From Blastobasis lacticolella (Eukaryota > Arthropoda > Insecta > Lepidoptera > Blastobasidae): 64,000 bases of DNA. Positions 19,376-28,345 of this stretch are shown here, piece by piece. Each line of letters starts with the position of its first letter. Within the stretch, counting starts at the first letter, position 1. Under the pieces are notes generated by a model. The model was not told where the DNA came from. It was given only the letters and a program-made list of their open reading frames with translations, and did no database searches. Where the stretch lies: contig LR990060.1 in the NCBI GenBank assembly GCA_905147135.1, positions 2,124,001 to 2,188,000 of the forward strand, in the 5' to 3' direction. Position numbers and translations under genes: made by a program.

Positions 19376-20262
19376 CCATTCAGATTGATGTAGTTCATAT
19401 GATGTAGTTCATATGATGTATCCGACACTAAGAAAGCGTTACTCTTCATTTTATTCTCATTGTTGTTGTATTTGTTCTTTCTAAATCGACACTGCGCCTT
19501 GAAATGTCCAAACTTTCCACAATAGAAACATTTATTATGATTACCATTTTCTTCACTGTTATTCTTATTTTGTTTGCAGTCATTCTGGTAATGTCCATTT
19601 TTGCCGCACTTAAAACATTTTATAGGTTTTATATTTTTGACAAGAAATGCAGAAGAATTTGAATTTTGCTGGGATTCTGATTCTTCGGTTTTGCCTTTCA
19701 CCCTCTCTTCCTCGATCAGGAGCCTGGCCACCAGGTTTTCAAAAGTCTGTTTGTCATCGGGTGCAGATTCCCAAGCCGATACAAAGTGTTTATATTGCTC
19801 CGGCAAACTCATTAAGATTTTGGTTATGACAAAACGATCAGAGACTTCTTCGCCCATCTGTTTCAACTGGCCTTGCATCTCCTGGATTTTTGACAGGAAA
19901 ATGGACAGATCCTGCCCTTTTTCGTGTTTATACTGGAAAAACCGCTGCTGGACTATGTGTATGCTGGTTTCAGTCTTTTGTTCATACACGCTGTGAAGTT
20001 TTCTCCACATTTCAGCTGAACTCGTGCATGTTATAACATGCAGCATGGCATCTTCTGACATTCTCGTAACCAACATGGTCTGCGCCTTTGCGTCTTTAGC
20101 TTCCCATGTGCTTCTTTCAGCTGCTGATTCTGGCTTCTTAATTCGCCCCTCGACAATATCCAACCAACCATTTCCACGCAACACCACCTTTGTCTGAAAT
20201 TTCCAGAGGTTCCAGTTTCTGGATCCCTCCAATTTTATTATGTTGACGTTGTTATTATCCAT
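19258..20262 (-). CDS. Copia Gag
   Basis: Start chosen at the ATG of MDNNNVNIIKLEGSRNWNLW (20262-20260); the open frame extends further up to 20364 but that part is leader. The N-terminal 190 or so residues are copia-type Gag (FQTKVVLRGNGWLDIVEG, ILMSLPEQYKHFVSAWES). Two CCHC knuckles follow: CFKCGKNGHYQNDC at about residues 216-229 and CFYCGKFGHFKAQC at 245-258. Genuine sequence ends at the 14 bp duplication (19418-19391); the last 45 or so codons are out of frame. Confidence 0.88.
   Translation of the reverse strand: MDNNNVNIIKLEGSRNWNLWKFQTKVVLRGNGWLDIVEGRIKKPESAAERSTWEAKDAKAQTMLVTRMSEDAMLHVITCTSSAEMWRKLHSVYEQKTETSIHIVQQRFFQYKHEKGQDLSIFLSKIQEMQGQLKQMGEEVSDRFVITKILMSLPEQYKHFVSAWESAPDDKQTFENLVARLLIEEERVKGKTEESESQQNSNSSAFLVKNIKPIKCFKCGKNGHYQNDCKQNKNNSEENGNHNKCFYCGKFGHFKAQCRFRKNKYNNNENKMKSNAFLVSDTSYELHHMNYINLNGWWTPEPVNICVKIALCLQHSQMYHRSLLCLVMAQKSVS
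19391..19418. repeat. 14 bp tandem duplication breaking gag-pol
   Basis: TAGTTCATATGATG occurs twice in a row (19391-19404 and 19405-19418). Fourteen is not a multiple of three, and this accounts for the change of frame between Gag and protease. Confidence 0.9.
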
Positions 20263-20435
20263 TGTATCTTCCGACCTTGTACAAAATCCAGAACAAGTTT
20301 TCTTTCTCGACGATGACTGGCCGACTGTGAGCGACCGCGTGCTTCTTGAGTGGGATAACCTCACTTTTCTTTCTCGTCGATTTTATATTTTTATGGTCTT
20401 GCGTATTTCTGTACGTTATTGAAGTTTTCATGTGT

Positions 20436-20449
20436 CTGGGCCCATAACC
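20436..20449 (-). other. Copia primer-binding site (initiator tRNA-Met, internal)
   Basis: GGTTATGGGCCCAG on the minus strand directly follows the 5' LTR. It is complementary to the anticodon stem-loop of initiator tRNA-Met, not to a tRNA 3' end. Drosophila copia is known to use a 5' half of this tRNA. Confidence 0.85.
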
Positions 20450-20669
20450 TGTGACTTTATGTAATAAAATACTGGAAGTAATTGTTACTTTATCTTTATT
20501 TATGATAATACGTTTTACAGCGTTCAACATTACTCAGCAGCCATTATGAAAGAGGCTTACACCCGAACATAGCAACACATGAACGGTCACTACCAACCTT
20601 ACAGCAGTTGTGCATGTTGGCCAACATAACCGACTTATATTTAAATGTATGAGCATTGGCTTTCCAACA
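20450..20669 (-). repeat. Copia 5' LTR
   Basis: Matches 16351-16570 base for base by eye; TG...CA ends. The flanking GTGAT (20670-20674) is the right target duplication. Confidence 0.93.
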
Positions 20670-20689
20670 GTGATGTTTGGCCATTGCTA

Positions 20690-21360
20690 TTTTTAACCCC
20701 ATACAAAAATATAAGTATGACGTGTTTATCTGTGGCTTTATGTATCTATCTGTGGCCGATGACCGATTTGGATGCTTTCTCTATGTGAAAGCCAGTTTAA
20801 TCGATATGGTTCTGTACAAACAACTAGTGCTATTCTTGGGAAAAGTCCTTATGTAGTTGGAATTAAAGTCTTTAATCACCTACCCGATAACATAAAGTCG
20901 TTGCACGGAAATAAATTTAAAGCAAAACTTAAAAAATGGTTGCTCGATAAAGCATTTTATAAATTGGAGGAATTTTGGATGTAACTAATGATTAATGGAA
21001 ATTGATTTATTTACTAATTTGTTTTATTTGACATCTGAATTTAATGGGACATTATTATTTGTTACTTATACCATCCAATGATTTTATTTACAGTTTTGAC
21101 ATCTGAAATTACAATTTTGACATTTTGAATTTTTTATTTATAAGACATTGTTACTTAATGTTTTAAATGATGGAGATAAATATGTATCTTGACATTAGAT
21201 TGGAATGTTGACATGTACATTAAATTTTATATAATTCTAAAAGTATTGTACGTCCGTAATGGACAAGCTGTTGGAACTACTTATGTAATAACATCTGCAT
21301 ACCTGTATACTTACACAGTTTAACAATAAAGACTATTCTATTCTATTCTATTCTATTCTT
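20690..21360 (+). mobile_element. LINE 3' end with (CTATT)n tail
   Basis: The C-terminal frame at 20772-20984 reads GIKVFNHLPDNIKSLHGNKF, then LKKWLLDKAFYKLEEFWM and stop. A 3' UTR follows, with AATAAAGA and about five CTATT units (21332-21358). It is the same lineage as the C-terminus at 39065-38910 (KVYNRIPKSI..., WWLIEQTFYKLDDF). Confidence 0.7.
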
Positions 21361-21479
21361 AGTTTTTTTCCATTTCAATGGGTTTTGTATTTTCGAAAAT
21401 ATTGGAGTTTAAGTGAACTGCGTGCGACTTTTTCTGTCGATCAGGTTATGATAACTTATTTTAACTAAATATTCCATTT
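21361..21479. other. Spacer, nothing seen
   Basis: AT-rich spacer between two LINE tails. Confidence 0.4.
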
Positions 21480-21690
21480 ATCACGAGACCGTTAAAGAAA
21501 CTACATGGAGAGGTTTTCCCTGGAGAGTACAACATGCAGTTCTTCAAGAAAGGGGTAAAAAGGTTTTTACGGGGTCGGCAACGCGTGGGTGATTCCCCTG
21601 GTATTGCAAACGGCCATAGGCTGCGGTGACTGCTTACCATCAGGCAGGCCGTAAGCTTGTTTTGCCACCTCAGTGGTATAAAAAAAAAGA
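21480..21690 (+). mobile_element. LINE C 3' end
   Basis: GAGAGGTTTTCCCTGGAGAG, GGTCGGCAACGCGTGGGTGA, CATAGGCTGCGGTGACTGCT and the tail CACCTCAGTGGTATAAAAAA. Confidence 0.75.
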
Positions 21691-22264
21691 TAAACTTCAA
21701 TGTTTGATTCGCTGTTAAGCTTTTCCGCTGCTTAAGATGCCGCCTACTTATTTTTGGGATAACTTAAATACTAGACACACCTGTAATAACAAAGTGTCAA
21801 GGCAAAATTATTTATATTCCCGCTCGGGGCTTGGTAACCAACTAAAACGTCGCCTATATCTCGTAGGAGAGCAAAATAAGCAAACACAAAGTGGGTACTA
21901 AATGCTTTTGTGAGGGAATTTTATGCTCTATCCGCGTTTTTTCTAGGAAAAATAAATTTAAACAAGTATTTCCTGGAGGTTGTTTTCATTGTTGTTCAGT
22001 GAGAACAATCTATGTTCTTCCTTTTGCTTAAGCAAGGTTCATTATATTCAGAGCGAGATTATTAAGGATGTTGTGATAAGTTTAATGTAATATTATCATG
22101 AATTATGTATGGGTTAACATATTTTGTACGCAAAGCCTGGATGGAATATAATATTATACTTATTTTTACCAATTACACATTTACTTAAATACTTTTATTT
22201 AAATTTTGTTTATTTTACTACTTTACTAATGCTTTTAATTGTACATAACATCATCATTATTATA
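21691..22264. other. No gene seen
   Basis: AT-rich and non-coding, with no recognised repeat. Confidence 0.45.
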
Positions 22265-22489
22265 TTGGACGGGACTTGCACACGACGTACCTTTTCGATT
22301 TGTTTTGATCGTGAGTGTTGTGTGCCGTGCAGTTCCGAATCAACAACAAATTGACTATGTCATGTGTTGAGGGTAGGAGTCTACCAGAACATCACCGCAG
22401 CTGTCACCTCTCCACGGCAGTCGTCTCGTGACCACGGTGGGTGTAACCCTACCGAAACGTCGGGACCGACGCGTGCAAGCCCCGTCTAA
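22265..22489. mobile_element. L MITE with TA duplication and inverted ends
   Basis: TTGGACGGGACTTGCACACG at the left is mirrored by the complement of CGCGTGCAAGCCCCGTCTAA at the right, flanked by TA (22263-22264 and 22490-22491). At 225 bp with no frame, it is a non-autonomous element. A second, decayed copy lies at 6475-6735. Confidence 0.7.
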
Positions 22490-23188
22490 TATAATAATAT
22501 GTGTGAAGAACGCGAGTTTAGTTTAAAACAAACATCATCATTATCTTAACTCTATGTCCCTGTATATAAGATAGAAAAATGAATACTTGATCGAAAATGG
22601 AGTATGTTTAGATGCCAATGGTTTCATAAAAAAATCTTTTTTTAAGTGTTAAATTGGTTGAAAATACCCCTTTTCATTTGTCGTCATGCTTTTCCCTATA
22701 ACCAGATGTAAATTTACAAAAAGGTTAGTTATCAAAATGAAATGGTATGCACCAGTTAGCGTAATATTGTCTGATTATACATTCACAGTTTCATCGTAAT
22801 CGGATTGGCCATTTATAGGAAATTGTAAATTTTGCTTTTGTCAAATTTCCAGTTTGCATCATTTTCGCCATTCAAAACGCTAATTTCACAGGTAAGGACC
22901 TAATGTAGCACGATAATAATATTGTTAATTTATTTTGTTGCTAAGTTTGTGTTGGCTTGAAAACACAACAACAGATTTTGCACCAAAGGTGAAAATTCAT
23001 ACAATGATGATTGTGTACACTAGTTACCATAAACGATGAACACGAACAGTCATGGTTCAGTCGGCTTACATGCCGGTCTGGCACGACTTGTACCCGACGC
23101 AAGTATTAAATACGATTACGTTAATCTATAAAGGAAAGGATTGGGGCAAATACCGTATGAAACACACAATGATGCTATACCAGTACAT
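22490..23188. other. No gene; diffuse Q repeat
   Basis: About 22735-22850 (ATCAAAATGAAATGGTATGC, then the GTTAGC word) resembles 32340-32420. The family is unknown to me. The remainder is unassigned. Confidence 0.4.
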
Positions 23189-23850
23189 TGTTACGTGCTA
23201 GAGTTCGTTATTTGGAGTAAAACGCTGATGACAGCTTCCGAAGATTTATTCTCTTCCAAGGTTTTCACGTCAAGCTGAACTTCCACAATCGCAGTCTCTC
23301 GTAGTGCGTAGGTATCCGCAAAGTCGTAGGATGTCGCAAATACTCGACACAAACAAATAACTCGAAAATACAGATTATCGTTCGGTATTCGCTTCGAATT
23401 TAGCTCTACGGTAGTCAAAACTGAACTGTCGCGCCACGCCGGCTGCTGTTTATATGCCTCAGCCCCGATACTGGAATGTTTAAGTGATTTAGTCCGAACG
23501 TTGTTCGGGAACGAAATGTTGATAGCGGCACACATCCGGGTTTATTCTGGACGGCCGCATGTCAAGCCAACTTTAGACCCTATGTCCTGTACATAAGGTA
23601 CAGTCTGGCTTGTCGCACACTTATTAGGGCACAATAAGTCACGGCGTGCGCCAGTGTACTCGAATACGTGGCGACAACAATATTATAGACTAGAAACTTC
23701 CCCATAAATGCTCCATATCGGCTTGCCAATACGGCTTCAGGCCGGGTTGTAGTACAATGGATCCGATCTTTCCCTACAAGGTCCTTCTGGAGGCCTATTG
23801 TCGTAGGAATTAGCTGCGACCAACGAGGTCGTTGCAGGTCCATTTGTGTA
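23189..23850 (-). repeat. LTR-like sequence G, copy 1 (reversed)
   Basis: On the minus strand this has ATATAAACAGCAGCCGGCGT then CGCGACAGTTCAGTTTTGAC (TATA box and initiator-like), AATAAA in GAGAATAAATCTTCGG, and an end CTAGCACGTAACA. It matches 36745-37325 in opposite orientation. The TATA, polyadenylation signal and CA end suggest a solo LTR of a BEL or gypsy element plus adjoining internal sequence; no pol is present. Confidence 0.55.
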
Positions 23851-24044
23851 AGATTTGTAGCTAGCACGTACAATAGGTACAAGAGCGTAAGTGCATTACC
23901 ACTTTATGAAAAATATACTTTCTGCTACAGCAACATTAGAGTATTGACTGAAAGTATATCACTGCGAGGTCACTGTGTCGTGGACACCAGCATATTTTTT
24001 ATGAATTGAAATTTCTTTCACGACATTCAATAATAATAATTTGA
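23851..24044. other. No gene seen
   Basis: AAGAGCGTAAGTGCATTACC at 23880-23900 recurs at 36471-36491 in the same orientation, even though the neighbouring G copies are inverted. That implies a separate small repeat. Confidence 0.4.
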
Positions 24045-24245
24045 CGACCTGAGTGATTCAGTTGATTAACAGTCCAGGCGGCCGCGCAGAGGTCCCAGGT
24101 TCGATTCCCGGCCGAGCAGAAATTGAATTGATGAATTTTAATTTCTGTTGCGGGTCTGGGTATACTATGCATAATAAGTACGTATTTAAAAAATAATATT
24201 ATTAGTTTATTAGTTATCTAACACCTATAACACAAGCTGTTTCCC
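24045..24245 (+). mobile_element. SINE E copy
   Basis: Head GACCTGAGTGATTCAGTTGA, B box GGTTCGATTCCC, and body AATTTCTGTTGCGGGTCTGG. It ends in ATAACACAAGCTGTT without the final GATGGCGC part. Confidence 0.75.
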
Positions 24246-24794
24246 AATTTATAAAATAAAGTTACCGGTGCACGACCATGCAGGTCGGCTAAAAATCAGT
24301 GACCTCATCAGACGGCCAAAACGACATGGTTACAAATTTCAAAACTAAGCAATACATTCCAAACAAAAGGAAAACAAATAACGACCTATATTAGCATGAA
24401 GACAACGTAGACATTGGCACGCACATTAATGGAATGGGCACCTAATGGAGAGGTAGATCAACAGAAGAGGCGTCAGCGAGTGAAAAATGAGTGCCATAAT
24501 TGCTGTCTGAAGTTTTCCACCATCGCTCATTTCTTAATTGGAACTCCATGACAGATGGAAAGGAAAGCAATTATGTAGCTAACAGTCGCTATCTAATTAT
24601 TACTTGTCGTGAAGTTGGCAAATTTCATTATTATGGCCGAGAAATTGCTTTAGTTCGGGAGGGTTCATTAAGATTTTGTTATGCTGTTTAGGAAGTTGGC
24701 GGTGATTGAATTGGTTTGGTGTAGTGATGGGGGTATTGGAATTATTCGAATGAAGACCCAAGTGTATTATTACTTAGGTTAAGTAAAGTTAGTG
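24246..24794. other. No gene seen
   Basis: Non-coding. The short frame at 24500-24691 has no domain. Confidence 0.45.
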
Positions 24795-25005
24795 TAAGTT
24801 ACACTAAAGTTGTGGATTGAACTACCTGGAGAGGTTTTCCCTGGAGAGTAGGTACAACATGGAGTTCTTCAAGAAAGGGGTGAAAAGGTTTTTACGGGAT
24901 CGTCAATGCGTGGGTGATGCCCCTGGTATTGCAAACGTCCATAAACTGCGGTGACTGCTTACCATCAAGCACCGACCGCTAGTTTGCCACCTTTGTGGTA
25001 TAAAA
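24795..25005 (+). mobile_element. LINE C 3' end
   Basis: CACTAAAGTTGTGGATTGAA, GAGGTTTTCCCTGGAGAGTA, CGGTGACTGCTTACCATCAA and the tail TTTGTGGTATAAAAAAAT. Confidence 0.75.
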
Positions 25006-25920
25006 AAATTATAAATTAAAAACCTTTTACACACTAGTAACACTAAATATATTATCGGACATCATCTTCTTGTATTTCCATTGTTTTAACCTATCATATA
25101 ATCATGAACGCACAACACAAAGTGTTTATTTGAATTATTGTAGTAAAAACAAAATTCAAGTGTAAGCAAATCGTTCGAAAGATGTTAATTTGTATAAGCA
25201 TCAAATACAAAAAGAATAGAATAATAAATTTAAGCTACTTTATTCTCGAGTGGCATACGAATTTTATTATACCATTCGATTAGGTACATGAACAAAAATC
25301 AACATTGCAAATTTGTGTTATACCATCCACGTAAATAAAAAACGTTCGAATAATTCATTCGATCTTTTCATTTAAATTTAATTCGCGTAAAAATACATGC
25401 GAATGTAAAATCCTCTTCAAAATCTCAAGGTCTCAAAGACCGGCATCGCATTCGCTCCCCTTAAGTTGCTGATGTCCTAGTCGACGGTAGCCGCATTCCA
25501 TCAGGTGGACTCTCTTACGGTATGCCTCCACAAGCAATAAAAAATCATTCAAATGTTTTTTTATTCGAATAGTGAAATGTAATAACAGTAGCAGTTGCTA
25601 AATCATTCGATTATTCGATCATATCGATATAATTTTTTCAAACAACAAACATCACTAGTTTAGTGCGTCGTTGAATTGCTCAAGTTGGTAGAGCTGTTCG
25701 AGCGTGAGCTACAAGTTGCCAATAAAGTTTATAGAATCCTTGGCAGGATTATTACTATACGTTATTACGTTGGCAGACCCGGTGACGGTGGCGCTCAAAG
25801 ATATTGGACATAGGGCATAGATGGAGCCTCAACCTATAGAGAATGTACACTGCACAACGCAGTACAAATCACTCAATGTCATTTAAAAAGCTAGTACGTT
25901 AAGATGACCAAGGCCACTAT
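25006..25920. other. No gene seen
   Basis: AT-rich. GCATTCCATCAGGTGGACTC near 25492 resembles a LINE tail word, but it is too short to place. Confidence 0.45.
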
Positions 25921-26358
25921 CTTTTTTCTTTTTATTACTAGGCATTTGACCACCACCTCGTGTTTCTTGTTCAGTGCACGGTCCATAATCTTACAGAGTA
26001 TAGAGGTAACCTAAATAGGACGGTAGTTGGCAGGGTCTGCGCCACTGCCCTTCTTGGGCACGGGCTGCACATTGGCAAGCTTCCATGTCTTCGGTACAAT
26101 TCCAGTCTCTAGTGAGAGGCGATACAGGCGCGTGAGAATAGTAGACAACTCAGGGGCACAACTACGCAGGACTATTGCTGGTATACCATCTGGTCCACTA
26201 GCCTTGTTCACGTCTAGACTTCGCAGGATTTTTAAAATCTCTTTCTGATGTATACGCACCTCTGCCATAGTGCAGTCAGCGCGGGGTGAGATAGGTAAAG
26301 TTTTACCTGCAGTATCCAAACGTGAATTCGCCGCGAATTGAGAAATAAGCAGCGCCTG
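25921..26358 (-). mobile_element. LINE RT fragment fused to an O-type 3' tail
   Basis: On the minus strand this reads LLISQFAANSRLD, then EILKILRSLDVNKASGPDGI, TWKLANVQPVPKKGSG and PANYRPI. A TAG follows (26013-26011), then TSILCKIMDRALNKKHEVVV. These are the N-terminal blocks of a CR1/Jockey-type RT. After about 25960 the sequence jumps straight to the O tail (GGTGGTCAAATGCCTAGTAA) and an A-rich end at 25921. The RT palm and the C-terminus are deleted. Confidence 0.75.
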
Positions 26359-26639
26359 TTGTGTCTTTTATTCTATTATATTTCTCTGTATATCATTATT
26401 GTGTACAATAAACAGTTAAATAAATAAATAAACCAGTCTCCGGGTCGCCAGCGGAAGACCTTGATCAAAATCGCTTCTCCAACAGTATTAGGAACAAAAC
26501 ATGCCCGAAAAATACGTTCAAATTTATCGAAAAGCTGGAATCAATTAGGTACTTCGCCATTTACAAATAATGTTGTCAGTGACTGCGCCGCTGTAGAAAT
26601 TGGGCATGGAGGCAAAGAAGATCACATATTTTGTATCTT
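26359..26639. other. No gene seen
   Basis: ATAAATAAATAAA near 26415-26431 may be a repeat tail. The remainder is unassigned. Confidence 0.4.
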
Positions 26640-26885
26640 TATTTAATGGTACACATAATATGTCCAGGACGGTTAAAAGTTCCTAAATACCCCTCGATAA
26701 GTACTGCTATTGTCAAGGAATGGAACGCATTACCCGCGAGTGTAATTCATCATTATATTCTAGACCCCTTCAAGGCCAGAGTGAATAGGCTGTTCCTAGA
26801 CGGGCGTGCTCCATCATCGGCCGCATCGTCACTAACCACCAGGTGAGGTGGCGGTCAAATGCCTGGCTAGTAAAGTAAAAAAAAA
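26640..26885 (+). mobile_element. LINE O 3' end
   Basis: The frame reads VKEWNALPASVIHHYILDPF, then KARVNRLFLDGRAPSSAASS and LTTR stop. The tail is AGGTGGCGGTCAAATGCCTG and a poly(A) at 26877-26888. Confidence 0.8.
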
Positions 26886-27094
26886 AAATTCTAAAAAGAA
26901 ATAAGCAGCTGGTTGTACAGTTTAATGTACAGAAACGGAGTTTCTTTTAAATAAAATTTAAATATTTCATTTTTTCAAAACATGCATACATTGAACTACA
27001 AAATGAATAAGTCTGACTAGAAAGAGTTGTCGCTCTACCACATCGAATTTCAGAGTTATGCGCTTATTAAACATAACATTTGACTAAATGCTGT
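26886..27094. other. No gene seen
   Basis: Non-coding. The K MITE may begin here, but its end is not clear. Confidence 0.35.
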
Positions 27095-27133
27095 CTCCAA
27101 ATTCAGATGCAAAAAGTGGAATGTATGACTCAG
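27095..27133 (+). mobile_element. K MITE, left arm (split by mag)
   Basis: AAATTCAGATGCAAAAAGTG then GAATGTATGACTCAG. It continues at 31502 as CTCAGAAAATAAGG after the mag element. Confidence 0.55.
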
Positions 27134-27218
27134 TGGGATGTTTACAATGAAAACACAAGCGTAACGGTTGACGGCTGATTTATTACTGGCTGACACATAG
27201 GTAGATACATATACATCA
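27134..27218 (-). repeat. mag-like 3' LTR (85 bp)
   Basis: TGATGTATATG...ACATCCCA on the minus strand, with AATAAA at 27184-27179. Identical to 31417-31501. The polypurine tract AAGAAGGGAGA lies next to it at 27231-27221. Confidence 0.93.
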
Positions 27219-27269
27219 ATTCTCCCTTCTTAATTCTTTATCCTAAAACAACAAAAATGGCAACATTAA

Positions 27270-28345
27270 TTAAAAATGCTTACTATGAGTATACTTATTT
27301 CTAGGTCTTAATTGCATTTTACGATGTACAGGCTCTGATGGAGCTGGTGATTGTACGCTAATAGGTGGGTCACCAGTGGGAATCACGGGACCGATTACAC
27401 CAGCACTGGGCCCTCCTAATTCTAACCCTTCCGAACCACCGTCTCCCGCCTCAGCCCAGTCCTCTTCATCGGAGTTGGTATTTGCGACGGACAAAGACGT
27501 AGAAGGCGGATCTGGCGACGATAGTGACGACTGAAGGTTCCGTGGATTGACACTTGGTGCCACTCCGCCCCCACTATCATCTCCTTGCTTTACCATTGAC
27601 AGATCACCAGTATATTTTATTATTTGATCTAGATGCCTTCTGCAAGTAGTATTATAATTATTTACATATAGCTCATACATTCTGTTACCTATTTTTTTTA
27701 ACACTGTTCCTAAAACCCATTTATCTTTTCTTGCTATAAACCATTTGAGAAAAACATAATCTCCAATTTTAAAATCTCTATTTGAATTAATTTTTGAATC
27801 ATTTAATGTTGTACTACTTTGCTTATTTGTACGATGTGGCAAAATTAAATCCAATTTACAGCGTAATTCACGGCCTAGCATTAGTTTTGCTGGCGACACA
27901 CCCGTAGCACAATGAACAGTATTACGGTAATTGAACAAAAACTCCCACAATTTCTCATGAACTTCATTAGAGTTAATTTTTCCATTCAAAATACATTTTA
28001 TCATTTTTTTGCAAGTTTTAACACAATTTTCGGCCTGCCCATTGCTCGCTGGGTGATATATCGGTGACGTCATATAACGGATTCCATTCGTTTTACAAAA
28101 TAGCTTAAATTCTAGTGAATTTATTTTGACATCATTATCTGACACTATAACAAGTGGCAAACCAAAACTACTGAACAAAAATTGTAGCTTGTTTATCAGT
28201 GCTCGAGTCGAGGTACCCCGGTCCATATGAATGCATTCAACCCATTTACTAAACGCGTCGACCACAATAAGGTACGTACGTTGGGCTATCTCCATGTAGT
28301 CGATGTGCAACCTGTGCCAGGCGGCGTCGGGGCGCGGCCAGGGCG
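27270..28345 (-). CDS. mag-like integrase (core and C-terminus)
   Basis: The minus-strand frame reads APWPRPDAAWHRLHIDYMEI, with the first catalytic Asp in HIDYME, the second in VSDNDVKINSLEF, and the Glu in YHPASNGQAENC, so DD35E is intact. The C-terminal part has KIGDYVFLKWFIARKDKWVL and VLKKIGNRMYELYVNN (chromodomain-free GPY/F-like module), then an acidic, Ser/Pro-rich tail. The open frame begins at 28391, but real homology starts near 28345 where the upstream frame is lost. SDND instead of the common SDNG is a minor variant. Confidence 0.87.

Larger units (their letters stand above)
16351..20669 (-). mobile_element. Ty1/copia LTR retrotransposon, complete ends
   Basis: 4319 bp between GTGAT target duplications (16346-16350 and 20670-20674). 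It has 220 bp LTRs identical by eye, a primer site at 20449-20436, and a polypurine tract at 16580-16571. Domain order on the minus strand is gag, zinc knuckles, protease, integrase, RT, RNase H, which is the copia order. It is broken by a 14 bp duplication (19391-19418) and an internal deletion near 18020-18060. Full copia elements are about 5 kb, so roughly 0.6 kb is missing. Confidence 0.92.
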
